From Halorhabdus sp. BNX81 (GTDB lineage Archaea; Halobacteriota; Halobacteria; Halobacteriales; Haloarculaceae), in contig NZ_CP107254.1 in the NCBI RefSeq assembly GCF_029229925.1, positions 2,604,001-2,668,000 of the forward strand: 64,000 bases of DNA, given 5' to 3'. Under the pieces are notes generated by a model that did not search any database, was not told where the DNA came from, and was given only the letters and a program-made list of their open reading frames with translations. The position numbers and the translations under genes are program-made. Positions 24,446 through 32,688 of this stretch are shown here, piece after piece (positions within the stretch are counted from its first letter, which is position 1; each line of letters starts with the position of its first letter).

Positions 24446-25447
24446 CTACTCCATTCCGAACTCTTCGCGCCGTAGTTCCCGCTTCTCACTTTCAGTCCGG
24501 GCGTCGTAGTGCTTCTCCAGTGTCTTCACGGAGACGTTCATCCTGTCGGAGAGGAGTTCCTTCGTGTGGCCGTCGTTGAGCCACGCTGTAATCGCAGATC
24601 TCCGGATCGCGTGAGGTGGGATTGAGTCAGGGCATCGTTGGGCGGTATCACGTCGTTGGGCTGCTTCGCAACTGTCTGGACTTCTGTCGTGAGGGCACTG
24701 ATCCGCGTACACGCACGGACGGGTTACTGAGTTGATATGACCGCGGATATTCGAGTGAACCGGACGCCCTTGCTTCGTTGTTATCAACGGTTCTCGTCCA
24801 TGGTCGTCAGTCACATCATGTCTATGCATCCTAATGTAGTCGTCAAGCACGTCGCACACCCACTCGTGAAGGTTAACCTCGCGTTCTGCTCCGTATTTGT
24901 TCTTGAGCGGGGTTTCTGATTCTGGACGATGGCGCACCTCAATGTACTGTTCCTCTGAGTTGTAGTCGCCGAGGTCTACTGCTCGAAGCGATCCAATGCG
25001 GAATCCGGTGTCCCACAAGAGGGAGAAAACGACGTGCTTCAACGTTCCATATTCGTACTTCTGGAGGAACTGGAGGATCTGTGCCGCCGTTTCCGAATCA
25101 ATCATCGTGTTCCGAGAGTCATCTTCGGGAACGGGCATCAAGATGTTCTCAGCAAGCCCTTCGACCAGATCTCGGGATTCACACCATCGAAGGAATACCC
25201 GAAGGACGGTCATCTGGTTATACAACGTGACACTGTTGATATTGTCCTCGTCTCGTCGGTAGAGTTTGAAGTCGGAAATGTGGAAGCCATCGAGTTCGTT
25301 GACAGTGTCCAGACCTTCGCTCTCACACCACTCGATGAATTGTGATAGCAGGGACGAGTGGTTGTAGTAGGTAGACTCGGATATGTCTGCTCGCCGTTCA
25401 TTCAGATACCGTTCGACTGCGCGTTCGGTTGTGATTTGTCGAGTCAT
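24446..25447 (-). CDS. tyrosine recombinase/integrase of the element
   Basis: A 333-residue phage-type integrase. The N-terminal SAM-like core-binding domain includes RYLNERRADISESTYYNHSSLLSQFIEWCESEGL. The catalytic domain has the first Arg in DTGFRIGSLRAVDLGDY, then HAIRRSAITAWLNDG (H-x-x-R) and the nucleophile Tyr in LEKHYDARTE. A Cys/His cluster, CVYADQCPHDRSPDSCEAAQRRD, inserted before the HxxR box is common in haloarchaeal integrases and may bind zinc. It lies 118 bases from attR and would catalyse integration into tRNA-Val(GAC) and excision. Confidence 0.95.
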   Translation of the reverse strand: MTRQITTERAVERYLNERRADISESTYYNHSSLLSQFIEWCESEGLDTVNELDGFHISDFKLYRRDEDNINSVTLYNQMTVLRVFLRWCESRDLVEGLAENILMPVPEDDSRNTMIDSETAAQILQFLQKYEYGTLKHVVFSLLWDTGFRIGSLRAVDLGDYNSEEQYIEVRHRPESETPLKNKYGAEREVNLHEWVCDVLDDYIRMHRHDVTDDHGREPLITTKQGRPVHSNIRGHINSVTRPCVYADQCPHDRSPDSCEAAQRRDTAQRCPDSIPPHAIRRSAITAWLNDGHTKELLSDRMNVSVKTLEKHYDARTESEKRELRREEFGME

Positions 25448-25565
25448 CGGAGTTTCCGAATCGCTCGACCCTGGATGGTGATTCCGAGGTGGTTATCATC
25501 CGATCTTGATCGCGGAAGCGCCGAATCTGCCGCAGGCAGACCCGAGAGGCGCTGAGGAGGGAGGC

Positions 25566-25589
25566 GTTCAAATCCGCCCCAACCCACTT
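25566..25589 (+). repeat. attR, copy of the tRNA-Val 3' end
   Basis: Identical over 24 bases to 16285-16308. The base before it differs (C rather than G), which sets the left limit of identity. It lies beside the integrase gene. Confidence 0.9.
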
Positions 25590-25837
25590 CTGACGCCGAC
25601 TGCGACGAACAAAGTGAGGAGCCAGCGGCGTCTGTGTGGGCAAGCGGATTTGAGCCCAGAGGACGAGCGAAGCGAAGTCCTCGCGGTTCAAATCCGCCGA
25701 GAGAGCGAGCTCTCTCGAGGCGTGCTTCACGTTGTTCAGCACGACGCCGGAAGAGCAAGCGCTTCCGAGCCCTCGTTCGCGTTCTCGAGACGCTCCCACC
25801 GGTCGCGTCTCGCTACTCACGAGGACGCCCCAACCCA
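25590..25837. repeat. T-arm-derived palindromic array distal to tRNA-Val(GAC)
   Basis: This is non-coding. A T-arm-like hairpin has arms GCGGATTTGAGCC (25644-25656) and GGTTCAAATCCGC (25685-25697) with an inner stem GAGGAC/GTCCTC (25659-25664, 25677-25682). It is followed by a 150-base unit ending in a second acceptor end, CGCCCCAACCCA (to 25837). The same plan occurs beside tRNA-Val(TAC) at 38443-38777. The open frames here are low-complexity and not protein-like. Confidence 0.7.
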
Positions 25838-25995
25838 TATTTTCCGGCGAGCAAGTTCGCGAGCCGGTACTATGGTCACAAGGATTTGAAGCAGACGAGT
25901 TGCGCGCACCGAAATGAGCGCGTCCTGACGTGGTTCAAGCCCGCTCCAACGCACTAATGGCGTCAGCTATAATTCAGAAAGCATATACGCGGATA
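25838..25995. other. non-coding spacer beyond the T-arm array
   Basis: The spacer contains another weak tRNA-like 3' fragment (GTGGTTCAAGCCCGCTCCAACGCAC near 25930) but no gene or promoter I can support. It ends at the 3' end of the leader-like gene at 25996. Confidence 0.4.
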
Positions 25996-26475
25996 CTATT
26001 CTATAGACCCTTCTGAGGAAAGATCCTTTGAAAGTATTTGCTTCTCGAGATCGTAATGCATTGGCTTTCGCCAGGCATCTTCGCCTTCGAACATCGGCCA
26101 GTTTTCGTGCTCGTTATCGAAGGTAAGATTGACATTTTGCCAGGCAAACTTTTCCTGATATTCTTCGGGCAGGTATTTTTTCAGGCAGAACAATGTCGGC
26201 CGACGGTCGCCGAACGAAGACCGTTGGATCAAAACGTCATCCGGGACGTTCACTCCCTGCTCCTGTAAGACCGTTTCATCAAGAAAGACATCTTCGACGA
26301 ACTGCGGTCGCTCCGTTTCCGGGAGGCTTTGCATCTCTTGGTATAGCTCCTGGAATGCATCCGAATAAAACACATCGAGTAAGTCCGAATAGTAGTCCAT
26401 CATTACCTCCTGTAGATCCTCTCGAGTCAACTCGGATGTCTCAACCTGACCCTGTGACTCTTGATTGGACGCCAT
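25996..26475 (-). CDS. small protein resembling a nitrile-hydratase-type leader (paralogue without Cys tail)
   Basis: A 159-residue acidic protein. The central segment SDAFQELYQEMQSLPETERPQFVEDVFLDETVLQEQGVNVPDDVLIQRSSF aligns by eye with the upstream gene product and resembles the helical leader plus V-x-[VL]-P-[ED] motif of nitrile-hydratase-like leader peptides, which guide modification of ribosomal peptides. The C-terminal part (NVNLTFDNEHENWPMFEGEDAW) lacks the Cys/Gly tail of its neighbour. It starts 6 bases after the stop of the neighbouring paralogue, so the two are an operon. The function is uncertain; a leader-like binding or immunity role is only a possibility. Confidence 0.7.
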   Translation of the reverse strand: MASNQESQGQVETSELTREDLQEVMMDYYSDLLDVFYSDAFQELYQEMQSLPETERPQFVEDVFLDETVLQEQGVNVPDDVLIQRSSFGDRRPTLFCLKKYLPEEYQEKFAWQNVNLTFDNEHENWPMFEGEDAWRKPMHYDLEKQILSKDLSSEGSIE

Positions 26476-26481
26476 CTTGAA

Positions 26482-26940
26482 TCACCAACCAGCACCTGCA
26501 CATACGCCGAAGCCACCTGCGCATGCGCATGCTGCAAGTGGGTTTTCCGACCCGAATCCGACATGCTGTTCGTCGATGATATCCTCAAATAGGTCGGGAT
26601 CCACGTCACGGAGTCGGGAAAGATACTCCGGATCCAGTTCTGAAAGATCGCTAATCACATTGGGTTGATCCGCATCCGGATTCCCGAATTCGGTTTCTTT
26701 GCCGATCTGATCGTCGAAGAGCCGACTACTTATCCGCATGTCTTCCGGAACCTCGACACCCGCTTCACGAAGCGCACTTGGTGTGAGGTATCTTGCCCCC
26801 GCTTCCATCCGTTCCTCGGGCGGGGCCTGACGAACCTTCTCCAACTGGTCGAGATACGCTTCGGATGTGACAACGCTGACTACTTCTTGCAATTTTTCCT
26901 CTGCCGCTTCGCGATCCATTTGGTCGTCTTCTGTTGACAT
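26482..26940 (-). CDS. candidate RiPP precursor with nitrile-hydratase-like leader and Cys/Gly-rich tail
   Basis: A 152-residue protein. Residues about 12-75 form an acidic helical leader ending in LREAGVEVPEDMRISSRLF, similar to NHLP-type leader peptides. A second acidic helical stretch follows (LSELDPEYLSRLRDVDPDLFEDIIDEQ). The last 17 residues, AACACAGGFGVCAGAGW, are a small Gly/Ala/Cys core with three cysteines, unlike anything else in this acidic protein. That combination is what a modified-peptide precursor would look like. No modifying enzyme gene is recognised nearby; an ABC-2 exporter lies divergently 397 bases away. The start ATG 26940 is chosen, with a TATA-like CATAAAGTATAAG about 30 bases upstream. 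Confidence 0.7.
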   Translation of the reverse strand: MSTEDDQMDREAAEEKLQEVVSVVTSEAYLDQLEKVRQAPPEERMEAGARYLTPSALREAGVEVPEDMRISSRLFDDQIGKETEFGNPDADQPNVISDLSELDPEYLSRLRDVDPDLFEDIIDEQHVGFGSENPLAACACAGGFGVCAGAGW

Positions 26941-27336
26941 ACTAGCACACCAGGTCAGCAATAGGACCTTGCTAACTTATACTTTATGAACTATCATTAT
27001 ATAGTACACTATAGAGTTACAGCTATGCCAGTCAAACCTGCAACGGAAGGCCGGCTGATTTGACGTGGCTACTGTGGAAACAGACGCCACAACCGAAAAA
27101 GCGGATGAGAGCAAGGCAGACCGTACGGACCGTGAACAAGCAATGGTCAAATTGACGGGACGGGGAGAGTCGAACAGCATGGTGGAACCCACCAAGCACG
27201 CCCATTCACTCACGGGAGTCGGTACAGGGGCATGCCTTGATCGTACTCCTCCGGCCCAGCCGAGTGGCGGTGGGCCGGAAGTGCACAGCCAGGTGATAAA
27301 TTTATAGTCCAGCCATCAGTGGTCCAAACAATACAG
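26941..27336. other. intergenic region with divergent promoters and a doubtful 80-residue frame
   Basis: It holds the promoter of the leader-like operon (minus) and of the ABC exporter (plus; TTTATAG near 27300, about 35 bases before the ATG). A small inverted repeat TATAGT-AC-ACTATA lies at 27000-27013. A GTG-started frame at 27065-27307 reads as low-quality sequence and I do not call it a gene. Confidence 0.5.
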
Positions 27337-28350
27337 ATGCCGCCCATCCAGACCGACGCGTTGACGAAGTATTACGGCGACGTGCGGGGCGTTGAGGACC
27401 TCTCCTTCGCCGTCGAGGAGGGTGAAGTCTTCGGGTTTCTCGGCCCGAACGGCGCGGGGAAGACGACGACGATCCGGACACTCATGGGATTTCAATCGCC
27501 GACGGAGGGGACGGCGACCGTTCTGGGAGCCGACATTAGAGACGGGGCGGCGCTCCGGGAGGTTCGCGCGGACGTGGGTTACCTGCCGAGCGAGCCGAGT
27601 TTCAACGAGAACGTGACCGGTCGCCGCTTGCTCGACTATCACGGGGCGCTCCGTGGAGACGTTCGCAGCGACGAGATGCTCGAACTGTTCGATCCGCCGC
27701 TGGACCGCAAAGTACGGGAGTACTCCCGCGGGAACAAGCAGATGCTCGCCATCGTCATGGCATTCATGCACGACCCGGATGTGCTCATCATGGACGAACC
27801 GACATCCGGGCTCGATCCGCTGAAACAGGAGCAACTGCTGGAATTCATCCGCACCGAGCAAGGCCGCGGGAAGACCTTCTTTTTCTCCTCGCACATCCTG
27901 AGCGAGGTCCGGAAGGTCTGTGATCGGGTCGCGATCATCCGCGACGGCCATCTCGTCGAACTCGAAGACGTCGAATCCCTGCTAGATCGGAGTGGGAAGA
28001 TTGTCCGGGCGCGCCTCGATGGTGATTTCGAGGCAGACGAGCTGGCGCTTTCGGGGATCCACGACCTCGAGATCAGCGACGCCGGCGACGAAGACGACAA
28101 ACCGGCCGCGGCGAAAAACGAGGCAACGAGCATTACGTTCACCTACACCGGAGCCTACGAGCCGCTGCTCGGACAACTTCTCGAATACGATATTTTCGAT
28201 CTGAGCATCGAAGAGGCACCGCTTGAAGACGTGTTCATGCGATTCTACGGGGAGAACCCGGCCAAGCGCGTCGAAGCAGTCGAGAACGGCGATATTGAGG
28301 CGAATGAAAACGACGAGGTGACCGACGGTCCGGAGCAGGCCGATGTTTGA
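27337..28350 (+). CDS. ABC transporter ATP-binding protein (ABC-2 exporter type)
   Basis: A 337-residue ATPase of the drug/antibiotic exporter group. It has Walker A LGPNGAGKTTT, signature YSRGNKQMLAIVMAF, Walker B VLIMDEPTSGLDPL, and the H-loop FFFSSHILSEV. A C-terminal regulatory extension of about 110 residues (LDGDFEADELALSGIHDLEISD...) follows, as in Ccm/DrrA-type exporters. It overlaps the first permease gene by 8 bases and heads a three-gene operon. The substrate is unknown; its divergence from the candidate peptide genes makes peptide export a testable idea. Confidence 0.93.
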   Translation: MPPIQTDALTKYYGDVRGVEDLSFAVEEGEVFGFLGPNGAGKTTTIRTLMGFQSPTEGTATVLGADIRDGAALREVRADVGYLPSEPSFNENVTGRRLLDYHGALRGDVRSDEMLELFDPPLDRKVREYSRGNKQMLAIVMAFMHDPDVLIMDEPTSGLDPLKQEQLLEFIRTEQGRGKTFFFSSHILSEVRKVCDRVAIIRDGHLVELEDVESLLDRSGKIVRARLDGDFEADELALSGIHDLEISDAGDEDDKPAAAKNEATSITFTYTGAYEPLLGQLLEYDIFDLSIEEAPLEDVFMRFYGENPAKRVEAVENGDIEANENDEVTDGPEQADV

Positions 28351-29131
28351 AACCACCCGCTTCGAGTCCGAACGGCTGTTCCCCGCCTCGGCAGTCATCG
28401 GGCTAGGATTGGCAGCCTTCGGCGGGATGATGACACTCATCGCGCCGGGCATCCTCGGAGAGGTCGACATGGCGGCGCTGTTAGAGCAGTTCCCGTCCGC
28501 GATGGTCGAAGAGATGGGACTGGGGAAGATGGGGACCATCGAGGGGTTCATCGCACTCGAACTCTACGAGTACGTCTGGCTGCTCGGTCTCGGTGTGTAC
28601 GTCGCCTACACCGCGGCCGGCTCGATCGCCGGCGACGTCGAGACCGGGCGGATGGACACGCTGCTCGCCGCGCCGATTTCCCGGTGGCAACTCCTCGTCG
28701 AGAAGTATCTCGCGCTGTTGACGCCGATCGTCGTCGTCAACGTCGTGGTCTTTGCGGGCGTGGCCGGAGCCATCCAGCTCATCGACGAGACGATTCCAAT
28801 CGCCGACCTCGCGGCCGTCCACGTACTGTCGGTCCCCTATCTGTTGGCCTGTGGCGCGTTCGGCATGCTCGCGTCCGTTGCCGCACCGCGGCGACGTCTC
28901 GCCGAGGGCGTGGCCGCCGGAACCCTCGTCGGAACCTTCCTCTTTGAGATGCTGGTAACCAACACTGATATCGAGTGGCTGGGCGGGATCACGCCGATGC
29001 GATACTACGATCCGCTGGCGATCCTCACCGAAGGGACCTACGACCCCGCAGGCGGGGCAGTTCTGTCCGGTGTCGCGGTCGTCCTCGTCGTCGGGAGTGC
29101 CTGGCTGTTCGCGGAGGTCGATGTCGAATGA
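28343..29131 (+). CDS. ABC-2 family exporter permease (first of two)
   Basis: A 262-residue membrane protein with about six helices, including VIGLGLAAFGGMMTLIAPG and VWLLGLGVYVAYTAAGSIAGDVETGRMDTLLAAPISRWQLLVEKYLAL. The segment AAGSIAGDxExGRMDTLLAAPISR is the cytoplasmic loop typical of ABC-2 permeases. It is paralogous to the next gene; together they form a heterodimeric pore. It overlaps the following start by an ATGA junction, so translation is coupled. Confidence 0.9.
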   Translation: MFETTRFESERLFPASAVIGLGLAAFGGMMTLIAPGILGEVDMAALLEQFPSAMVEEMGLGKMGTIEGFIALELYEYVWLLGLGVYVAYTAAGSIAGDVETGRMDTLLAAPISRWQLLVEKYLALLTPIVVVNVVVFAGVAGAIQLIDETIPIADLAAVHVLSVPYLLACGAFGMLASVAAPRRRLAEGVAAGTLVGTFLFEMLVTNTDIEWLGGITPMRYYDPLAILTEGTYDPAGGAVLSGVAVVLVVGSAWLFAEVDVE

Positions 29132-29964
29132 GCACCGACACTCACGGCAGGGTGACGGGCCGCGATCCCGACGACGATCCGCTCCTCGTGGTCGCCCGCT
29201 TCGAGGGGCGTAACCGACTCCGGATGACGGCGGTTCTCGCAGTGCTGTTCTCGCTGTTCGGGCTCCTGTACGTCTGGGTCGGCCCGCAGATGATCGACGC
29301 CGGGTTCTCGGAATTGTTGGATGCGATGCCGCCGGTCGTGACCGAACTGTTCGGCTTCGAAAGCCTCGAATCGATCGAGGGGCTGCTCGCCAGCGAGTTC
29401 TACACGCTCGGCTGGATCGTCGGTCTCGGGGGCTATCTCGCCTATACCGCCGCCGGGACGGTCGCCGGCGACCTCCGGGACGAGCGGATGGACACGGTGC
29501 TGTCCGGTCCTGTCCCCCGGCGGAGCGTCCTGTTGGGGAAGTTCCTCGCCGTTCTCGTCCCGATCGCCGCCCTCAACGTGGTCGTCCCGGTCGTGCTGTA
29601 CGTGGCATCGCTCACGATCGGAGAATCACTCTCGGTCGTGGATCTCGCGATCGTGCATGCCTTCTCCATCCCGTATCTCCTCTTTTGGAGCGCCGGTGGC
29701 ATCCTGCTGGGCGTGGTGGTACGCCGGGGCCGAGCCGCCGGGCGGGTCGCACTCGGGCTGCTCTTTTTCAGCTGGCTCTTCGAATCGGTCATCTCGACAA
29801 CTGAGTACGACTGGCTCGGCGCACTCTCCCCGGTGCGGTACTTCGATCCGCCCGGCATCCTCGTCGATGGCACCTACGACATCGCTGGGGCTGGCCTCCT
29901 GTTGGCCGGTGCGGTCGTGGCCCTCGGCCTCGGCCAGTACTGGTTCCGGCGACGTGACCTCTGA
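29128..29964 (+). CDS. ABC-2 family exporter permease (second of two)
   Basis: A 278-residue membrane protein, paralogous to the preceding permease: the loop GYLAYTAAGTVAGDLRDERMDTVLSGPVPRRSVLLGKFLAV matches. An N-terminal hydrophilic stretch (MSTDTHGRVTGRDPDDDPLLVVARFEGRNRLR) precedes the first helix. I chose ATG 29128 because of the 4-base overlap with the preceding gene. It is the last gene of the exporter operon; the metallophosphatase 53 bases downstream could be cotranscribed. Confidence 0.9.
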   Translation: MSTDTHGRVTGRDPDDDPLLVVARFEGRNRLRMTAVLAVLFSLFGLLYVWVGPQMIDAGFSELLDAMPPVVTELFGFESLESIEGLLASEFYTLGWIVGLGGYLAYTAAGTVAGDLRDERMDTVLSGPVPRRSVLLGKFLAVLVPIAALNVVVPVVLYVASLTIGESLSVVDLAIVHAFSIPYLLFWSAGGILLGVVVRRGRAAGRVALGLLFFSWLFESVISTTEYDWLGALSPVRYFDPPGILVDGTYDIAGAGLLLAGAVVALGLGQYWFRRRDL

Positions 29965-30016
29965 GCCGTCGCCACGGTTCGAGAATGTTTTCGGTCGTCT
30001 GATCCAATCGAGGACC

Positions 30017-30529
30017 GTGCTCGCTGTGTTCGCGGACACTCATGGGACGGACGAACCACGGCTCGCCGGACGGACAGCCGACGCACTCACGAGTGCCGAC
30101 CAGGTGCTCCACGCGGGAGACTTTACGACGAGGGCGGTCTATGAGGCCTTCGAGCGCCGAGCCAACCAGTTGGCCGCGGTCCACGGCAACAGTGACACGA
30201 CTGCAGTTCAGAAACAGTTGCCCGCCGTCCGGACTATCGAATGGAACGACTGGCGAGTGCTTCTCGTCCACGGACACGAACACACCCCGACATCGCTGCC
30301 GTTGCTTGCCCGGGAACGAGACGCTGACCTTGTCGTCATCGGACACACCCACCGGCCGGCGATCGAGCGACTCGGGGACTTGCCAGTCCTCAATCCGGGA
30401 AGCCACGCCGATCCGCGTGCCGGCCCGCCGACCCACGCCGAAGTTCACCCGGCAAACGGAGCCATACGGCTCGAACTTCGGGAGCGGGACGGAACAGTGA
30501 TCGATCGGGTGCGCGTCGCTGGGAAATGA
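30017..30529 (+). CDS. MJ0936/YfcE-type metallophosphoesterase
   Basis: A 170-residue calcineurin-like phosphodiesterase. All metal-binding blocks are present: FADTHG (D-x-H), HAGDFTT, VHGNSDT (GNSD), LVHGHEHTP, and VIGHTHRPAIE, with LNPGS before the C-terminus. The family hydrolyses phosphodiester bonds with Mn2+ or Ni2+; the physiological substrate is unknown. A GTG start at 30017 is used because homology begins immediately with VLAVFADTHG. It lies close behind the exporter operon. Confidence 0.9.
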   Translation: MLAVFADTHGTDEPRLAGRTADALTSADQVLHAGDFTTRAVYEAFERRANQLAAVHGNSDTTAVQKQLPAVRTIEWNDWRVLLVHGHEHTPTSLPLLARERDADLVVIGHTHRPAIERLGDLPVLNPGSHADPRAGPPTHAEVHPANGAIRLELRERDGTVIDRVRVAGK

Positions 30530-30765
30530 GTGCGACGAGCGCGGTGATGGAGGGCCAAAGCGGGGGTAGCGCATGTGGATTCATGGTCGGGCGCATAAAG
30601 TGAATACCGGAAGTTCAAACGACCGTTTGACTCACCCTCCGAAATCGCCGACCACCCGTTTTGTCCACGTCGGCGAAAGCAGACAACTGGGGCGGCCCGG
30701 TGGTGAGAGGGAAGATGACAACAAACGACGAAACATATATTATCGCCGAGATGAAACCGCGAGTC

Positions 30766-30894
30766 ATGGTTGACCCGGTTCTCGTCGGCATCGTCGTCGT
30801 CGTCCTCGCGTTCGTCTTCTTCGTCTACCTGTTCGTCCGCCGGATCGCGACCGGCTTCAGCCAGGGCATGCGTGAAGGCAAGCGCGGCGGGTGA
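30766..30894 (+). CDS. 42-residue single-helix membrane protein
   Basis: A very small protein: MVDPVLVGIVVVVLAFVFFVYLFVRRIATGFSQGMREGKRGG. One transmembrane helix (residues about 5-24) is followed by a basic tail, consistent with N-out, C-in topology. A TATA box, CATATATTATC, lies about 30 bases before the ATG, so a leaderless transcript is likely. Such mini-membrane proteins recur in haloarchaea without known function. The M29 aminopeptidase gene follows 49 bases later on the same strand. Confidence 0.75.
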   Translation: MVDPVLVGIVVVVLAFVFFVYLFVRRIATGFSQGMREGKRGG

Positions 30895-30943
30895 CCCACG
30901 GGACGAAACTGGTTTGGCTGACGGTCGAGAAGTCCCTGCCATC

Positions 30944-32044
30944 ATGGACCCACGCATCCGCGAACACGCACAGCTCATCGCCGACGCCGTCGATCTGAGT
31001 GCCGGGGACAACTTTCTCATCAAGAGCGAGCCCGCCGCCGAGGATCTCGTCGTTGCCCTGTACGAGATCGCCGGCGACCGCGGCGCACACCCCGTTTCGA
31101 TCCGGACCAACCGCAGCGGTCGCGCCATCCGGAGCTACCTGCAGGCGGCCGACGCCGCCGACGTCGACTTCGAGACGCCGGCCCACGAGCAAGCGCTGGT
31201 CGAGGCCGCCGACTGTCACGCCGTGATCCGCAGTCATGCGAACGTCACCGAGTTGGAAGACGTCCCGCCCGAGGTCAACTCCGACTACGAGAAGGCCCAC
31301 CAGCCGATCCTCAACGAACGGCTGACCGACCGCTGGACGCTCACCCAGCATCCCACGCCCGCAGACGCCCAACTCGCCGAGATGAGCACCGAAGCCTACG
31401 AGAACTTCGTCTACGACGCGATCCTCAAAGACTGGGACGAACAACGCGAGTTCCAGGCACAGTTGGTCGAGATCCTCGAGGACGCCAGCGAGGTCAGGAT
31501 CGTGAGCGGCGACACCACCGACGTCACCATGTCCGTCGACGGCAACCACGTCATCAACGACACGGACACGCACAACCTCCCCGGCGGCGAGGTCTTTACT
31601 GCCCCGGTCCCCGACAGCGTCGAGGGCAACGTCCTCTTCGACAAGCCTGTCTACCGCCGGGGTCGGGAGATTACCGACGCACGACTCGTCTTCGAAGACG
31701 GCGAAGTCGTCGAGCACAGCGCCTCGAAGAACGAGGAGCTGCTGACGAGCATTCTCGACACCGACGACGGGGCGCGTCGCCTGGGCGAACTCGGCATCGG
31801 GATGAACCGCGACATCGACCGGTTCACCTACAACATGCTCTTCGACGAGAAGATGGGCGACACCGTCCATATGGCCGTCGGCCGCGCCTACGAGGACAAC
31901 GTCGGCGAGGGCAACGAGCAAAACGAGTCGGCCCAGCACGTCGACATGATCGTCGACATGAGCGAAGACAGTTTCATCGAGGTCGACGGTGAAGTGGTTC
32001 AGGAAGATGGGACGTTCGTCTTCGAAGACGGGTTCGAGGAGTGA
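30944..32044 (+). CDS. M29-family metallo-aminopeptidase
   Basis: A 366-residue leucyl aminopeptidase of the thermophilic M29 family. Typical features are the start MDPRIREHAQLIADAVDLSAGDNFLIKSE, the substrate region NLPGGEVFTAPVPDSVEGN, and the metal-binding part LGELGIGMNRDIDRFTYNMLFDEKMGDTVHMAVGRAYEDNVG...QHVDMIVDM, with Glu/His/Asp ligands. The family usually has about 370-410 residues, so this is full length or slightly short. The enzyme removes N-terminal residues from peptides in the cytoplasm. Confidence 0.93.
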   Translation: MDPRIREHAQLIADAVDLSAGDNFLIKSEPAAEDLVVALYEIAGDRGAHPVSIRTNRSGRAIRSYLQAADAADVDFETPAHEQALVEAADCHAVIRSHANVTELEDVPPEVNSDYEKAHQPILNERLTDRWTLTQHPTPADAQLAEMSTEAYENFVYDAILKDWDEQREFQAQLVEILEDASEVRIVSGDTTDVTMSVDGNHVINDTDTHNLPGGEVFTAPVPDSVEGNVLFDKPVYRRGREITDARLVFEDGEVVEHSASKNEELLTSILDTDDGARRLGELGIGMNRDIDRFTYNMLFDEKMGDTVHMAVGRAYEDNVGEGNEQNESAQHVDMIVDMSEDSFIEVDGEVVQEDGTFVFEDGFEE

Positions 32045-32259
32045 TCACCGAACGGCGTGAACGGACCGTTTTTGATCGCACATCTCTCGAGGATTGAGTT
32101 GCGGGCCCTCGGCCCGCAACCGGATGGCGTCTCGAGGGAGACGGTCTCGCCGTCTCGGCTCGAGGCGGGGAAGCCGCCACGCTGCTCCCACAGGATGGCG
32201 CTGCTATCCGAGGAAACCCGACGAGGCGAGGCCGCCCGGATGGGCGAAGCCGACGGGGG
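32045..32259. other. GC-rich palindromic non-coding segment
   Basis: No gene is seen. The segment contains short inverted motifs (GCGGGCCC...GGGCCCGC, GAGACGG...CCGTCTC, CGAGGCGAG-type repeats) and joins directly to the open end of the transducer remnant, so it may mark the breakpoint. Confidence 0.4.
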
Positions 32260-32688
32260 TTCTCCGTCGTCGCGAGCGAGATCAAGAGGTTCGCCGAGGA
32301 AGCCCAATCCAACGCCGGCGAGATCGAGGCGATGGTCAACGGGATCAAGGACGACACCCGCAACGCCGTCGAGTCGCTGGACCGGAATAACGACCGGATC
32401 GAAGACGGGATCGAAACGGTCGACGAGGCGGTCGACATCCTGAACGAGATCCACGACTCCGTCACGGAGGTCAGCGACGGGATCGCTGAGGTGGCCAATG
32501 CGACGGATCAGCAGGCGGCCTCGACGGAGGAAGTCGCCTCGATGGTCGATCAATCGACGGCTGCAGCCGACCAAATCGCTTCTGAAACAGCCGCGATCGC
32601 GGACGAAATCGACGCCCAAACCGATCAGATCGCGGATATCGACGACGCCGTCGATCGTCTGGTTGACGATCTGTCCCGGAACTCATAG
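32260..32688 (+). pseudogene. C-terminal remnant of a methyl-accepting transducer (Htr-type)
   Basis: The frame opens directly at SVVASEIKRFAEEAQSNAGEIEAMVNGI, the conserved signalling hairpin of chemotaxis transducers. It runs through the adaptation region (NAVESLDRNNDRIEDGIETVDEAVDILNEIHDSVTEVSDGIAEVANATDQQAASTEEVASMVD) to a normal C-terminal end. Everything normally upstream (sensor, membrane helices, HAMP, first half of the signalling domain) is missing, and there is no start codon before VVASEIK. It is therefore a 3' remnant left by a deletion or insertion. Confidence 0.85.

Larger units (their letters stand above)
16285..25589. mobile_element. integrated plasmid/provirus-like element in tRNA-Val(GAC)
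   Basis: A 9.3-kb element bounded by a 24-base direct repeat of the tRNA-Val 3' end. Its genes are two ParB-like proteins, unknown proteins of 300 and 74 residues, a DNA methyltransferase, a SWIM-zinc protein, a 72-residue conserved small protein, a primase-like replication protein, a hydrophilic 107-residue protein and a tyrosine integrase beside the right end. The left half is visibly AT-rich against GC-rich flanks. No capsid, spike or packaging ATPase gene is recognisable, so an integrative plasmid or a minimal/defective provirus fits better than a complete virus. Confidence 0.88.

Noticed and set aside
25398-25957. Several open frames over the T-arm array
   Set aside because: They are Arg/Ser-rich translations of palindromic tRNA-derived DNA on both strands and resemble no protein.
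27065-27307. 80-codon frame before the ABC exporter
   Set aside because: It has no promoter spacing, no conserved-looking segments, and a composition break in the middle (MVKLTGRGESNSMVEPTKHA), so it is probably not a gene.
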